Shown here: piece after piece, positions 33,562 to 42,086 of the stretch
How positions within the stretch are numbered: position 1 is the first letter of the stretch
How the letters are laid out: each line of letters starts with the position of its first letter
NCBI GenBank assembly: GCA_964584935.1
Contig: CAZPBN010000013.1
Span: 1-64,000 of the forward strand
Direction: 5' to 3'
Length of the DNA stretch: 64,000 nt
Source: CAZPBN01 sp964584935
Lineage (GTDB): Bacteria > Acidobacteriota > Aminicenantia > Aminicenantales > Aminicenantaceae
Made by a program: the position numbers and the translations under genes
Notes under the pieces: generated by a model
Told to the model about the DNA's origin: nothing
Database searches by the model: none
What the model saw: only the letters and a program-made list of their open reading frames with translations

Positions 33562-35661
33562 ATGAAAGATTATGACGTGGATAAAGTAAGAAACATTGCT
33601 TTGGTGGGACATGGTTCTTCAGGAAAGACTTCTTTAACATCAGCTATGTTGTTCAACTCTGGTTCGACAAAGAGATTAACAAAGGTGGATAAAGGCAATA
33701 CGATCACTGATTTTGATCCGGATGAAATAGAGAGAAAAATATCGATTAATTCGGCGATATGTTATGTGGAGCATAAAAATCATAAGATTAATATTGTTGA
33801 TTGTCCTGGATATAGCAATTTTTTGTGGGATACAAGAGCATGTTTAAGGGCTGTCGATGCGGGGGTTGTGACTGTTTGTGGCGTCGCTGGAGTCGAAGTT
33901 GGAACAGAAAAGGTATGGGGAATGCTTAATGATTTTGGGCTTCCCAGATTGATTGTTATTAATAAGCTGGATAGAGAAAATGCGAACTTTGAGAAAACCC
34001 TGGATTCTATCCATGATTTTTTTGGCAGAGAAGCAGTTCCGGTTCAGCTTCCCATTGGAAGTGAAAATGATTTTTCTGGAGTTGTTGATTTGATTGAGAA
34101 AAAAGCGTTTCTGTTTGAAACGAACGAAAGCGGGAATTTCAAAGAGCAAGAAATTCCTTCAGATATGAAAGATGAAGCTGAAAAGAGAATCAAAGAACTG
34201 ACCGAGATGGTGGCTGAAAATGATGAACAGCTCATGGAAAAATACTTTGAGCAAGGAGACCTTTCTTCAGAAGATCTGATTCAAGGATTAAAGAAAACTA
34301 TTTTAAAAGGGCAATTCTTTCCTGTTTTGATTTCTTCAGCTCTGTTTAATATTGGAATTCAACCTCTTATGGGTAAAATCATTGGCTTTTTGCCTTCTCC
34401 AGAAGAGAGAGAAGACATTAAAGCGGAAGTCAATGGAAAAGAAGAAACAATCAAGACAAGTACTGACAGTCCTTTATCTGCTTTGGTTTTTAAAACGATT
34501 TCTGATCCGTATACAGGAAGAATTTCAATCATGAGAATTTTTTCGGGGAAAATAAGTCCTGATTCAACGGTATCCAATACAAATAAAGGAACGGATGAAA
34601 AATTAGGAGGTCTGTTCTATTTGATGGGCAAAGAGCAAATGCCAGCTGGACAAGCTAAAGCAGGAGATATCATTGCCACGGCAAAATTAAAGGAGACTTC
34701 CACAGGCGATACGTTATGCGCCAAAGGAGCGGTAATACAATTTAAAGAGATTGAATTTCCAGAGCCATCCATTTCTTTTGCCATCGAACCAAAAACGAGG
34801 GCGGATGAAGATAAAATTTCCCAGGCAGTTCACCGGATATCAGATGAAGATCCAACGGCAAAGATTGAAAGAGATTCCGAAACAAAAGAATTGATCATTT
34901 CCGGAAATGGACAGCTTCACGTAGAAATCATCACAAATCGGTTGAAAAAAAGATTCAATGTGGATGTGGTTCTCAAACCTCCGAAAATATCATACAAAGA
35001 AACGATCAAAGGGAAATCGGATGTTCAAGGGAAGTATAAAAAGCAAACAGGAGGCAGAGGTCAATATGGAGATGTAAATATAAAAATGGAACCTTTTCCC
35101 AGAGATAAAGATTTTGAATTCGAGGACAAAATATTCGGGGGGGCTATTCCTAAAAATTATATTCCTTCTATTGAAAAAGGAATTCAGGAAGCCCGTAAAA
35201 AAGGAGTTCTTGCCGGATATCCGACCATTAATTTTAAAGTTATTTTATATGATGGCTCCTATCATGATGTGGATTCTTCTGATATTGCTTTTAAAATTGC
35301 TGCTTCTATGGCATTTAAAAAAGGAATGAAAGCAGCGAAGCCGACCATATTGGAACCCATTATGAAGGTCGAAGTGTATTCTCCGGAAACTTATATGGGC
35401 GATATCATGGGTAATCTTAATGGAAGAAGAGGAAAAGTATTGGGAATGGAACAAAAAGGCTCTATGAGTATCATAAAGGCTAATGTTCCCATGACTGAAA
35501 TGCTTGATTTTGAACCATCACTCACTTCGATAACCGGAGGGAGAGGATCCTTTTTAATGGAATTTTCAAAATACGAAGAGGTTCCGGCTTCGATTCAAAA
35601 AAAGATAATAAGTGATTCCATAAAAGAAGGAAGGATTAAACCTGAAGAAGAGGAAAAGTGA
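33562..35661 (+). CDS. EF-G-like GTPase (EF-G2-type paralogue)
   Basis: This 699-residue protein has all five EF-G domains. G1 is GHGSSGKT (16-23) and G4 is NKLD. Switch I reads FDPDEIERKISI instead of the usual EQERGITI. G3 reads DCPGYSNF instead of DTPGHVDF, so the catalytic histidine after the glycine is replaced by tyrosine. Domain IV retains TGGRGQYGDV and domain V has MGDIMGNLNGRRGKVLGME. These traits mark the EF-G-like/EF-G2 subfamily, which often has altered or weak ribosome-stimulated GTPase activity. It is monocistronic, away from rpsL/rpsG/tuf, as expected for a paralogue. AGGAGG precedes the ATG. Confidence 0.88.
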   Translation: MKDYDVDKVRNIALVGHGSSGKTSLTSAMLFNSGSTKRLTKVDKGNTITDFDPDEIERKISINSAICYVEHKNHKINIVDCPGYSNFLWDTRACLRAVDAGVVTVCGVAGVEVGTEKVWGMLNDFGLPRLIVINKLDRENANFEKTLDSIHDFFGREAVPVQLPIGSENDFSGVVDLIEKKAFLFETNESGNFKEQEIPSDMKDEAEKRIKELTEMVAENDEQLMEKYFEQGDLSSEDLIQGLKKTILKGQFFPVLISSALFNIGIQPLMGKIIGFLPSPEEREDIKAEVNGKEETIKTSTDSPLSALVFKTISDPYTGRISIMRIFSGKISPDSTVSNTNKGTDEKLGGLFYLMGKEQMPAGQAKAGDIIATAKLKETSTGDTLCAKGAVIQFKEIEFPEPSISFAIEPKTRADEDKISQAVHRISDEDPTAKIERDSETKELIISGNGQLHVEIITNRLKKRFNVDVVLKPPKISYKETIKGKSDVQGKYKKQTGGRGQYGDVNIKMEPFPRDKDFEFEDKIFGGAIPKNYIPSIEKGIQEARKKGVLAGYPTINFKVILYDGSYHDVDSSDIAFKIAASMAFKKGMKAAKPTILEPIMKVEVYSPETYMGDIMGNLNGRRGKVLGMEQKGSMSIIKANVPMTEMLDFEPSLTSITGGRGSFLMEFSKYEEVPASIQKKIISDSIKEGRIKPEEEEK

Positions 35662-35829
35662 ATCATCGGTCTGAATGAATAATATATCAATATGATTGGA
35701 AACATTCGATCTCATTTCATCATAAACAAGGATTGAACAATTTTCCCTATAAATTCCCTTAGTTAATGATTTGCAATATAAGGAAGAAGAGTATTCTTAT
35801 TTTGAATCGAATGACATAAGGAGGCAAAA

Positions 35830-37530
35830 GTGTTTTTTAAAAAAATTATAAAACGATCTCTGATTATTGGTTTTTTATCTTTCCTTCCATTTTCTTTAAC
35901 TGCAGAGAATATAAAGACACCAGCTGAAGAAGTTAATTACACATCTTATACCCAATATGAAGAAGTATCACAATTCTTGAGTCATATCGATAATATTTCC
36001 GATGAAATGCATGTCAAAATAATTGGAAGAACGTTGGAAACCAGGGAATATCCTTCGAAAGATATTTATCTTTGTATCATTAATAAAGAGAAAGCAGAGA
36101 GTCCCATAGGAATCGACCGGAGCAAACCGACATTTTTCATCATTGCATCCCAGCACGGAAATGAACAGTCAGCCAAAGAAGCAGCTTTGTTGTTCATAAG
36201 AGACCTGACCACCGGAGAACTCAATAATCTTCTGGATGAAATCAATTTTCTTATCATTCCCCAGGCGAATCCGTATGGAAATTATTTTGATAACCGAAGA
36301 AATGAACAGAATTTGGACATGAACAGAGACCATATCAAGCTGGAGACTCCGGGAGTTAGATCCATTCATCATGTTTTCCGGAGGTGGATGCCTGAAGTCA
36401 CCATAGATGTTCATGAAAAAGGAAATGATTATTACAAAGTCTCCATTGGATGTGTATCCAATATCAATATATCTCCATGTTTTCAAAAATGTTCAAGAGA
36501 ACACATATTGGCAGATATTGAAAAGAAATTGAAGCAAAAAAATATCACTTTTCATGAATATCTCATTACTCAAAGGATGGGAATTGATTCTTCAGCAGGA
36601 GTCGAATACAAATCGGAGGATCTGGTTTTAGAAAAATATATGAAGAGATATAGCACAACTGACCTTAATGACGGACGGAACAGTTTAGGTATTTATGAGA
36701 CGTTTTCCTTTATCCAAGAGATTGCTTCCCAACATGACCTTGAAACTCTCAAGGAAAGAACTTACTGGCAGTTTTATGGAATAAAATTTATGGCAGAAAG
36801 TATAGTCAGCCATAAAGATACAATTCTTTCTCAAGTACGGGAAAAACGAAAGAATCTGATTGATGAAGCCAAAACTTTTTCAAAGGAAGATGTGGTTCAT
36901 TTAAGGTTGAAATACGCCAGAGATAAAAATGAACCAGAGCTGGTTATTAAAAAATATGAACGTTCTGATACACCTATTCTTGGAATCATAAATAAGGATA
37001 AAAAAGCAGGTGATCCTTTAACCAGAGATGATATTTCTTCATATGGGCATCCTTCCGAGTATAAGGTTGTGAAAGAAACTGTCCAAAATTGGTTTCCAAA
37101 TGTCGAATCGATAAAAAGCAGGCCTATTCCTTTAGGTTATATCATTCCTTCAGAGTATCAGAATGTTATTGAAACTCTTCTTCAACACGATATCAAGGTG
37201 AATCTGTTTACCAAAGATTGTACGGTGAATGTTGAGTCTTATACCATAAAGGAAATAGTGGAAGCCAAGTATGATTATCTCCCTCCCCAGAAAATTGGCG
37301 TAGAAAAAAACAAACACAGTACGATTATAAAAAAAGGGGATTTCTATATTCCCTGTGCCCAGCCTGGAGCCCACCTCATTTCCTGTCTCCTTGAACCGGA
37401 ATCCCAATATGGCTTGATTCGCTACTGGAAGTTTGAATTAGTCCCTGAAAAGGATGACATTTTTCCCTTCTATAGATACACTGCATCTGAAAAGCTGCCC
37501 CTTCTGCCTTACAAAAATTGGGAACGGTAA
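35830..37530 (+). CDS. Exported M14-family zinc carboxypeptidase-like protein
   Basis: The 566-residue protein starts at GTG 35830 after AAGGAGG, with an N-terminal signal (about 8-25, cleavage likely after LTA). The M14 zinc site is visible as SQHGNEQSAKEAAL (His109, Glu112), with DMNRDHIKLE downstream and DVHEKGND supplying the third ligand (His195). The catalytic glutamate is not pinpointed; GIYETFSFIQE (about 290) is a candidate region. A further ~250 residues follow that are not part of the core M14 fold. The family removes C-terminal residues from peptides, including peptidoglycan-derived ones. It appears to be exported to the periplasm. Confidence 0.83.
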   Translation: MFFKKIIKRSLIIGFLSFLPFSLTAENIKTPAEEVNYTSYTQYEEVSQFLSHIDNISDEMHVKIIGRTLETREYPSKDIYLCIINKEKAESPIGIDRSKPTFFIIASQHGNEQSAKEAALLFIRDLTTGELNNLLDEINFLIIPQANPYGNYFDNRRNEQNLDMNRDHIKLETPGVRSIHHVFRRWMPEVTIDVHEKGNDYYKVSIGCVSNINISPCFQKCSREHILADIEKKLKQKNITFHEYLITQRMGIDSSAGVEYKSEDLVLEKYMKRYSTTDLNDGRNSLGIYETFSFIQEIASQHDLETLKERTYWQFYGIKFMAESIVSHKDTILSQVREKRKNLIDEAKTFSKEDVVHLRLKYARDKNEPELVIKKYERSDTPILGIINKDKKAGDPLTRDDISSYGHPSEYKVVKETVQNWFPNVESIKSRPIPLGYIIPSEYQNVIETLLQHDIKVNLFTKDCTVNVESYTIKEIVEAKYDYLPPQKIGVEKNKHSTIIKKGDFYIPCAQPGAHLISCLLEPESQYGLIRYWKFELVPEKDDIFPFYRYTASEKLPLLPYKNWER

Positions 37531-37551
37531 TCAATAATATAAACTTATTTC

Positions 37552-37579
37552 TTGACAAAAAGAATTTTTTGAATAAAAA
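37552..37579 (+). promoter_or_regulatory. Candidate promoter of the small membrane protein gene at 37609
   Basis: TTGACA and TAAAAA with a 16-base spacer lie about 30 bases upstream of the ATG; AAGGAGG follows. Confidence 0.45.
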
Positions 37580-37608
37580 TTTAGCTAAATTACCTAAGGA
37601 GGTTCATA

Positions 37609-37965
37609 ATGGAAGCTTATGGTTCCACGGGGCAAATAAGCCCTCTTTTGATTATTGTTATCTTGGTGATTATCGTTTTCTATATTTGGGTCTTATGGAG
37701 AATCTTTGAAAAGGCAGGACAGCCCGGGTGGGGCGCTATCATTCCCATTTATAATGTTTACTTGCTGTTGAAAGTTGCCAAAAGACCTGGCTGGTGGCTC
37801 ATACTCTATTTGATACCGATTGTTAATATCGTAATACATATAATTGTTGTTTTTGACATTGCCAAAAACTTCGGAAAAGGAGTGGGATTTGGTTTTGGAT
37901 TGTTATTCTTAAGCTTTATTTTTTATCCCATTTTGGCTTTTGGAAGTGCTCAATACGTGAAATAA
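37609..37965 (+). CDS. Small DUF5684-type membrane protein
   Basis: The protein has 118 residues and three hydrophobic helices (about 12-34, 60-80 and 92-112). Between them lie the family landmarks IFEKAGQPGWGAIIPIYN and KRPGWWLILYLIPIVN. These 'KAG-x-PGW-x-x-(I/L)IPIYN' signatures are shared by the DUF5684 family and by the extra N-terminal domain of some bacterial signal peptidases. Its function is unknown. A strong ribosome binding site (CTAAGGAGG) and its own candidate promoter support a real gene. Confidence 0.85.
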   Translation: MEAYGSTGQISPLLIIVILVIIVFYIWVLWRIFEKAGQPGWGAIIPIYNVYLLLKVAKRPGWWLILYLIPIVNIVIHIIVVFDIAKNFGKGVGFGFGLLFLSFIFYPILAFGSAQYVK

Positions 37966-37993
37966 ATTTCAGGTTCAAAAGAAAAAAAGAAAA

Positions 37994-38176
37994 TTAAACA
38001 GGTGAATTTTCTTCGTTCTTTGAAGGGAATAGACTCCCTATAACGATACTGGGCCATCGTCTTCCTGAAGACGATTCATCTTTGAGACCGAAGAATTCTT
38101 TAATTTTATCTAAGGTTTTGTTTTTCTGGATGAGTTCTTTGATTTTTGCCTGTTTTTCTTCTAGAGATTCAAGCAA
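37994..38176 (-). CDS. Small charged helical protein, unrecognised
   Basis: A 60-residue frame starts at TTG 38176, with AAGGA about ten bases upstream. It reads as a leucine-rich amphipathic helix (LESLEEKQAKIKELIQK, then KIKEFFGL) followed by a polar tail. The same frame stays open upstream for about 20 codons without ATG, through LSLKDIENL, so the start is uncertain. I do not recognise it. The helix pattern argues for coding, but it could be the end of a decayed gene. Confidence 0.45.
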   Translation of the reverse strand: MLESLEEKQAKIKELIQKNKTLDKIKEFFGLKDESSSGRRWPSIVIGSLFPSKNEENSPV

Positions 38177-38190
38177 GTTTTCAATATCCT

Positions 38191-38249
38191 TAAGACTTAG
38201 AAACGTCTTTTTTGATGGATTTCGATTTAGGAAAACTTTCTAAGTCTTA
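38191..38249. repeat. 13-bp inverted repeat with a 33-base centre
   Basis: TAAGACTTAGAAA (38191-38203) and its exact complement TTTCTAAGTCTTA (38237-38249) flank 33 bases. On the minus strand it lies 37 bases after the sucD stop and just before the small 37994-38176 frame. It could be a transcript-end hairpin or a small element. Confidence 0.6.
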
Positions 38250-38285
38250 TCAATTCTTAATTCAGAAACCAAATTCAACTCTTAT

Positions 38286-39161
38286 TTATTTATTCGATAG
38301 GGCTTCTTTGATTTTTGTTCCGATTTCAGCAGGACTTTCAGCAACATAGACTCCTGCATTTTTAAGAGCGTTCATTTTTTCGGAAGCTGTTCCTTTTCCC
38401 CCTGCAATGATAGCTCCGGCATGTCCCATTCTTCTTCCCGGAGGAGCGGTTTGTCCTGCAATGAATCCAGCAACCGGTTTGGGAAATTCTTTCTTGATGT
38501 ATTGAGCTGCTTCTTCTTCAGCACTACCACCGATTTCACCGATTATAATCACACCCTCGGTTTCGTTATCTTCTTTGAACAATTTTAAAAGGTCAATGAA
38601 TTTTAGGCCGATAATCGGATCGCCTCCTATTCCCAGAGCTGTGGATTGTCCATATCCTGCTTGAGAAACCTGAGCCACCGCTTCATAAGTGAGAGTGCCT
38701 GAACGGGAAATAATCCCTACACTTCCAGGTGAATGAATGGGACCGGGCATGATACCTATTTTGCATTTTCCAGGAGATATAACGCCTGGAGTATTGGGAC
38801 CAATGAGATTGCAGTTTTTTTCTTTCAAAAACTGTTTCACCTTGATCATATCAAAGGTTGGAATTCCTTCTGTAATGCATACAACCAGTTTAATTCCAGC
38901 TTCAGCAGATTCCATAACAGCATCCGCTGCGAAATAAGGAGGAACAAATATAGCAGAAGTATTGGCTTCTTCTTTTTCTACAGCCTCAGATACTGTATTA
39001 TAGACAGGAACTTCCAGATGACTTTTTCCTCCTTTTCCAGGAGTCACTCCGGCCACGACTTTGGTTCCATATTCTTGCATTTTTTGGGTATGAAAAGTTC
39101 CTTCGCTTCCTGTGATTCCTTGAACCACTACCCGGGTTTTATCATCAACTAATATACTCAT
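38286..39161 (-). CDS. sucD: Succinyl-CoA synthetase (ADP/GDP-forming), alpha subunit
   Basis: The 291-residue alpha subunit carries the phosphohistidine: RRMGHAGAIIAGGKGT with His247, almost the same number as in E. coli. The CoA-binding QGITGSEGTFHTQKM (14-28), the ITEGIP loop and SRSGTLTYE are present. It converts succinyl-CoA to succinate with substrate-level phosphorylation, working with SucC encoded 17 bases upstream on the same transcript. With KorAB (18.8-21.5 kb) it covers the 2-oxoglutarate to succinate section. Confidence 0.97.
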   Translation of the reverse strand: MSILVDDKTRVVVQGITGSEGTFHTQKMQEYGTKVVAGVTPGKGGKSHLEVPVYNTVSEAVEKEEANTSAIFVPPYFAADAVMESAEAGIKLVVCITEGIPTFDMIKVKQFLKEKNCNLIGPNTPGVISPGKCKIGIMPGPIHSPGSVGIISRSGTLTYEAVAQVSQAGYGQSTALGIGGDPIIGLKFIDLLKLFKEDNETEGVIIIGEIGGSAEEEAAQYIKKEFPKPVAGFIAGQTAPPGRRMGHAGAIIAGGKGTASEKMNALKNAGVYVAESPAEIGTKIKEALSNK

Positions 39162-39178
39162 AATCGACTCCTTTTTTC

Positions 39179-40339
39179 CTATTGTTTGGCAAGAGGCACC
39201 ACTTTTTCAGCTGCTTCTTTCATACTACTTGCCGGATGAAAAGCAAGTCCTGACTCTTTTAGTATTTTCTTGCCAAGGTCAACATTTGTGCCTTCCAGTC
39301 GGACAACCATAGGGATATTCAATCCGATTTCCTTTGCTGCATTTACGATTCCATTTGCCACCAGGTCACATCTCACTATTCCTCCAAAAATGTTTATCAA
39401 TGCTGCTTTCACTTCTTTATCAGAAACCAGAATCTTAAATGCATTCTTTACTGCTTCTTCTGAAACACCTCCACCCACATCTAAAAAGTTAGCCGGCATT
39501 CCCCCTGAATGCATAATGATGTCCATTGTCGCCATAGCCAGCCCGGCTCCATTAACCATGCACCCCACATTTCCATCAAGTTTTATGTAATTGAGATCAT
39601 ATTTTGATGCTTCCACTTCCAGAGGTTCTTCTTCGTTGATGTCCCGCATTTCTTTGATATCCGAATGCCGTTCAAGGGAATTGTCATCGAAATTCATTTT
39701 GGCATCCAGTGCAAGAACATCCCCCTGTTCTGTCACAAGAAGAGGATTGATTTCAGCCAAGGAGGCATCGGTTGCCTGAAAAGCATGATAGAGATTGGTT
39801 ATGAACTGGATTGCCTGCTTTAAAGTGTTTCCCTTTAATCCCAGCTTGAATGCTAAATTTCTTGCCTGAAAACCAATCAAGCCCGTTGCTGGATTGATAT
39901 ATTCTTTGAATATAAGTTCAGGAGTTTCTGCAGCGACCTTTTCTATTTCAACGCCTCCTTTTGAAGAAGCCATAATAACAGGAGCTTCTCTGGCTCTGTC
40001 TATGACAATTCCCAGGTAAAGCTCTTGAGAAATATCGAGAGCCTCCTCGACGAGAATTTTCCGGACTAATTTTCCTTCAGGCCATGTTTGATGAGTTACA
40101 ATATTCATCCCTAATATTTCTTCTGCTTTTTTCTTTGCCTCATCAGGATTAGCAGCCAGTTTGACTCCTCCGCCTTTCCCTCGACCTCCGGCATGAATTT
40201 GGGCTTTAACCACCACTTTTGGTCCCACTTCCTCGGCAATTTTATAAGCTTGTTCCGGATTCTCAGCCATTTCCCCATTGGGAACTTTAACTCCATAATG
40301 GCTAAATATTTTTTTTGCTTGATATTCGTGAATTTTCAT
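39179..40339 (-). CDS. sucC: Succinyl-CoA synthetase (ADP/GDP-forming), beta subunit
   Basis: This 386-residue subunit has an N-terminal ATP-grasp domain (MKIHEYQAKKIFSHYGV, VVKAQIHAGGRGKGGGVKLA) and a C-terminal CoA-ligase domain with the phosphohistidine-docking GNVGCMVNGAGLAMATMD and NIFGGIVRCD. Nucleotide preference (ADP or GDP) cannot be told by eye. AAGGAT precedes the ATG. It lies upstream of sucD in one minus-strand operon. About 190 bases separate it from the fumarase gene, so sucCD may have its own promoter, though I see no clear one. Confidence 0.96.
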   Translation of the reverse strand: MKIHEYQAKKIFSHYGVKVPNGEMAENPEQAYKIAEEVGPKVVVKAQIHAGGRGKGGGVKLAANPDEAKKKAEEILGMNIVTHQTWPEGKLVRKILVEEALDISQELYLGIVIDRAREAPVIMASSKGGVEIEKVAAETPELIFKEYINPATGLIGFQARNLAFKLGLKGNTLKQAIQFITNLYHAFQATDASLAEINPLLVTEQGDVLALDAKMNFDDNSLERHSDIKEMRDINEEEPLEVEASKYDLNYIKLDGNVGCMVNGAGLAMATMDIIMHSGGMPANFLDVGGGVSEEAVKNAFKILVSDKEVKAALINIFGGIVRCDLVANGIVNAAKEIGLNIPMVVRLEGTNVDLGKKILKESGLAFHPASSMKEAAEKVVPLAKQ

Positions 40340-40529
40340 GATTTTATCCTTAATAAAAAATAGAGAACCAAAACCATCTGTTTGGATGACTCAACATCAG
40401 CAAAATCTTAAGCATCGATCTTAATTTCCTCTTTAATTGTTCTTAAAGATAATTCACAAAACATTTGAAATACTTTGCAAGAGAATAATTTTGATTCTTC
40501 TAATAGTTATATTTTGTTCGAAGTCTCAT

Positions 40530-41084
40530 TTAAGTTTTTTTATACTTGTTCTTACCTTCTTCATACAGATCGCCACCGTACATGTCGTTGATTACTATAC
40601 AAGGAAAATGTTCAACTTTAACTTTTCTAATAGCTTCTGGTCCTAGTTCAGGATAAGCAATGACTTCCGCTTCTGCGATGCTTTTAGATATTAAAGCACC
40701 AGCTCCTCCAACTGATGCCAGGTATACAGCTTCATATTTCTTCAAAGCTTCTTTGACTTGCTCGCTTCGGGATCCTTTTCCAATGGTTCCTTTTAAACCG
40801 AGGGAATATAACTGAGGGGCATAAGGATCCATTCGATAGCTTGTAGTCGGACCTGCAGAACCGATGGGATTCCCGGGACGGGCTGGGGTCGGGCCAACAT
40901 AATAAATGAATTGTCCTTTGATATCCATAGGGAGCTCTTCTCCTTCTTCCACAAGTTCAATGAGTTTTTTATGCGCAGAATCTCTCCCTGTATAAAGGAA
41001 TCCATTGATATAAATATTATCCCCGGCTTTTAATTTGGCTATAACTTCGTCAGATACAGGAGTTTCAATAGTGTGTTCAGCCAT
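40530..41084 (-). CDS. Fumarate hydratase class I, beta subunit (C-terminal catalytic half)
   Basis: The 184-residue protein matches the C-terminal domain of class I [4Fe-4S] fumarases and tartrate dehydratases in their two-subunit form: GDNIYINGFLYTGRDSAHKKL, YYVGPTPARPGNPIGSAGPTTSYRMD, GKGSRSEQV and VINDMYGGDLYEEG. The iron-sulfur alpha subunit needed for activity is not encoded in this window. It sits ten bases after mdh and is surely co-transcribed with it, which favours fumarase over tartrate dehydratase. Confidence 0.9.
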   Translation of the reverse strand: MAEHTIETPVSDEVIAKLKAGDNIYINGFLYTGRDSAHKKLIELVEEGEELPMDIKGQFIYYVGPTPARPGNPIGSAGPTTSYRMDPYAPQLYSLGLKGTIGKGSRSEQVKEALKKYEAVYLASVGGAGALISKSIAEAEVIAYPELGPEAIRKVKVEHFPCIVINDMYGGDLYEEGKNKYKKT

Positions 41085-41094
41085 TGTTCTATGA

Positions 41095-42021
41095 TCAAAA
41101 TTTAAGGAGATTTATGACATTGCGAACAGCTTCTTCAGATTTTTTAATTGCCTTTTTTTCTTCGTCATTGAGTTCGATTTCGATGATTTCTTCAACCCCG
41201 TTTGATCCTAATTTGATAGGGACGCCGAAATAAAGATTATTTATTCCATATTCTCCTTCCAAATAAGCGGCACAGGGGAGTATCTTTTTTTTGTCTTTGA
41301 GGATTGATTCAACCATCTCCACAACGGAAAGAGAGGGAGAATAGTAAGCACTTCCTGTTTTGAGGTACTTAACGATTTCTCCTCCTCCACCTCTTGTTCT
41401 TTGAACGATAGCTTCGATTCTATCTTCTTTAAGAAAATGAGAAATGGGGATACCGGATATTGTGGTGTATCGGGTGATAGGGACCATTGTGTCACCATGT
41501 CCTCCCAGAACAAGAGCCTGAATATTTTCAACAGAAGTGTTTAATTCCATTGCGACGAATGATTTGTATCGGGTTGTATCCAAAATTCCTGCCATTCCGA
41601 AAACTCTATTTTTGGGGAAACCACTGATCCTATACGCCGTGTAAGCCATTGCATCCAGGGGATTACACACCACTAAAATAATAGAATTGGGGGAATAATT
41701 GACGATTTCCTCGGTGACAGATTTGACTATTTTAAAATTTGTTCCCACCAGTTCGTCCCTGCTCATACCCGGTTTCCTTGGAATTCCGGCAGTGATAACC
41801 ACAATATCTGAATTTGCCGTATCAGCATAACTGTTGGTTCCGATTATTTTTGAATCGTATTTTCCAACAGGCCCGCCTTCAAGCATGTCCAGACCTTTTC
41901 CGATAGGCATGTCTTCAATGATATCAAGTAGAACGACATCAGCTAATTCCTTTTCGGCAATTTTAAAAGCCGTGACTTCTCCGACATGACCAGCTCCAAT
42001 GACTGATACTTTTTTTCTCAT
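41095..42021 (-). CDS. mdh: Malate dehydrogenase (LDH-like, NAD-dependent)
   Basis: This 308-residue enzyme oxidises malate to oxaloacetate. The Rossmann loop is IGAGHVGEV (8-16), and Asp33 at the end of the second strand favours NAD. Substrate arginines are in RKPGMSRDE (Arg82, Arg88). The catalytic pair is Asp148 (GILDTTR) and His175 (GGHGDTMVP). Arg82 in place of the Gln of lactate dehydrogenases supports malate. A good GGAGG precedes the ATG. It lies 65 bases after icd and ten before the fumarase beta gene. Confidence 0.95.
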   Translation of the reverse strand: MRKKVSVIGAGHVGEVTAFKIAEKELADVVLLDIIEDMPIGKGLDMLEGGPVGKYDSKIIGTNSYADTANSDIVVITAGIPRKPGMSRDELVGTNFKIVKSVTEEIVNYSPNSIILVVCNPLDAMAYTAYRISGFPKNRVFGMAGILDTTRYKSFVAMELNTSVENIQALVLGGHGDTMVPITRYTTISGIPISHFLKEDRIEAIVQRTRGGGGEIVKYLKTGSAYYSPSLSVVEMVESILKDKKKILPCAAYLEGEYGINNLYFGVPIKLGSNGVEEIIEIELNDEEKKAIKKSEEAVRNVINLLKF

Positions 42022-42086
42022 TATAATACCTCCATATATGATAATTGTATGATTATGATAAACTCATTTTATTATTTATACCTTTT

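Noticed and set aside
38733..39152. Long plus-strand frame opposite sucD
   Set aside because: It is a shadow of the highly conserved sucD coding strand, rich in Phe and Ser as expected from antisense reading.
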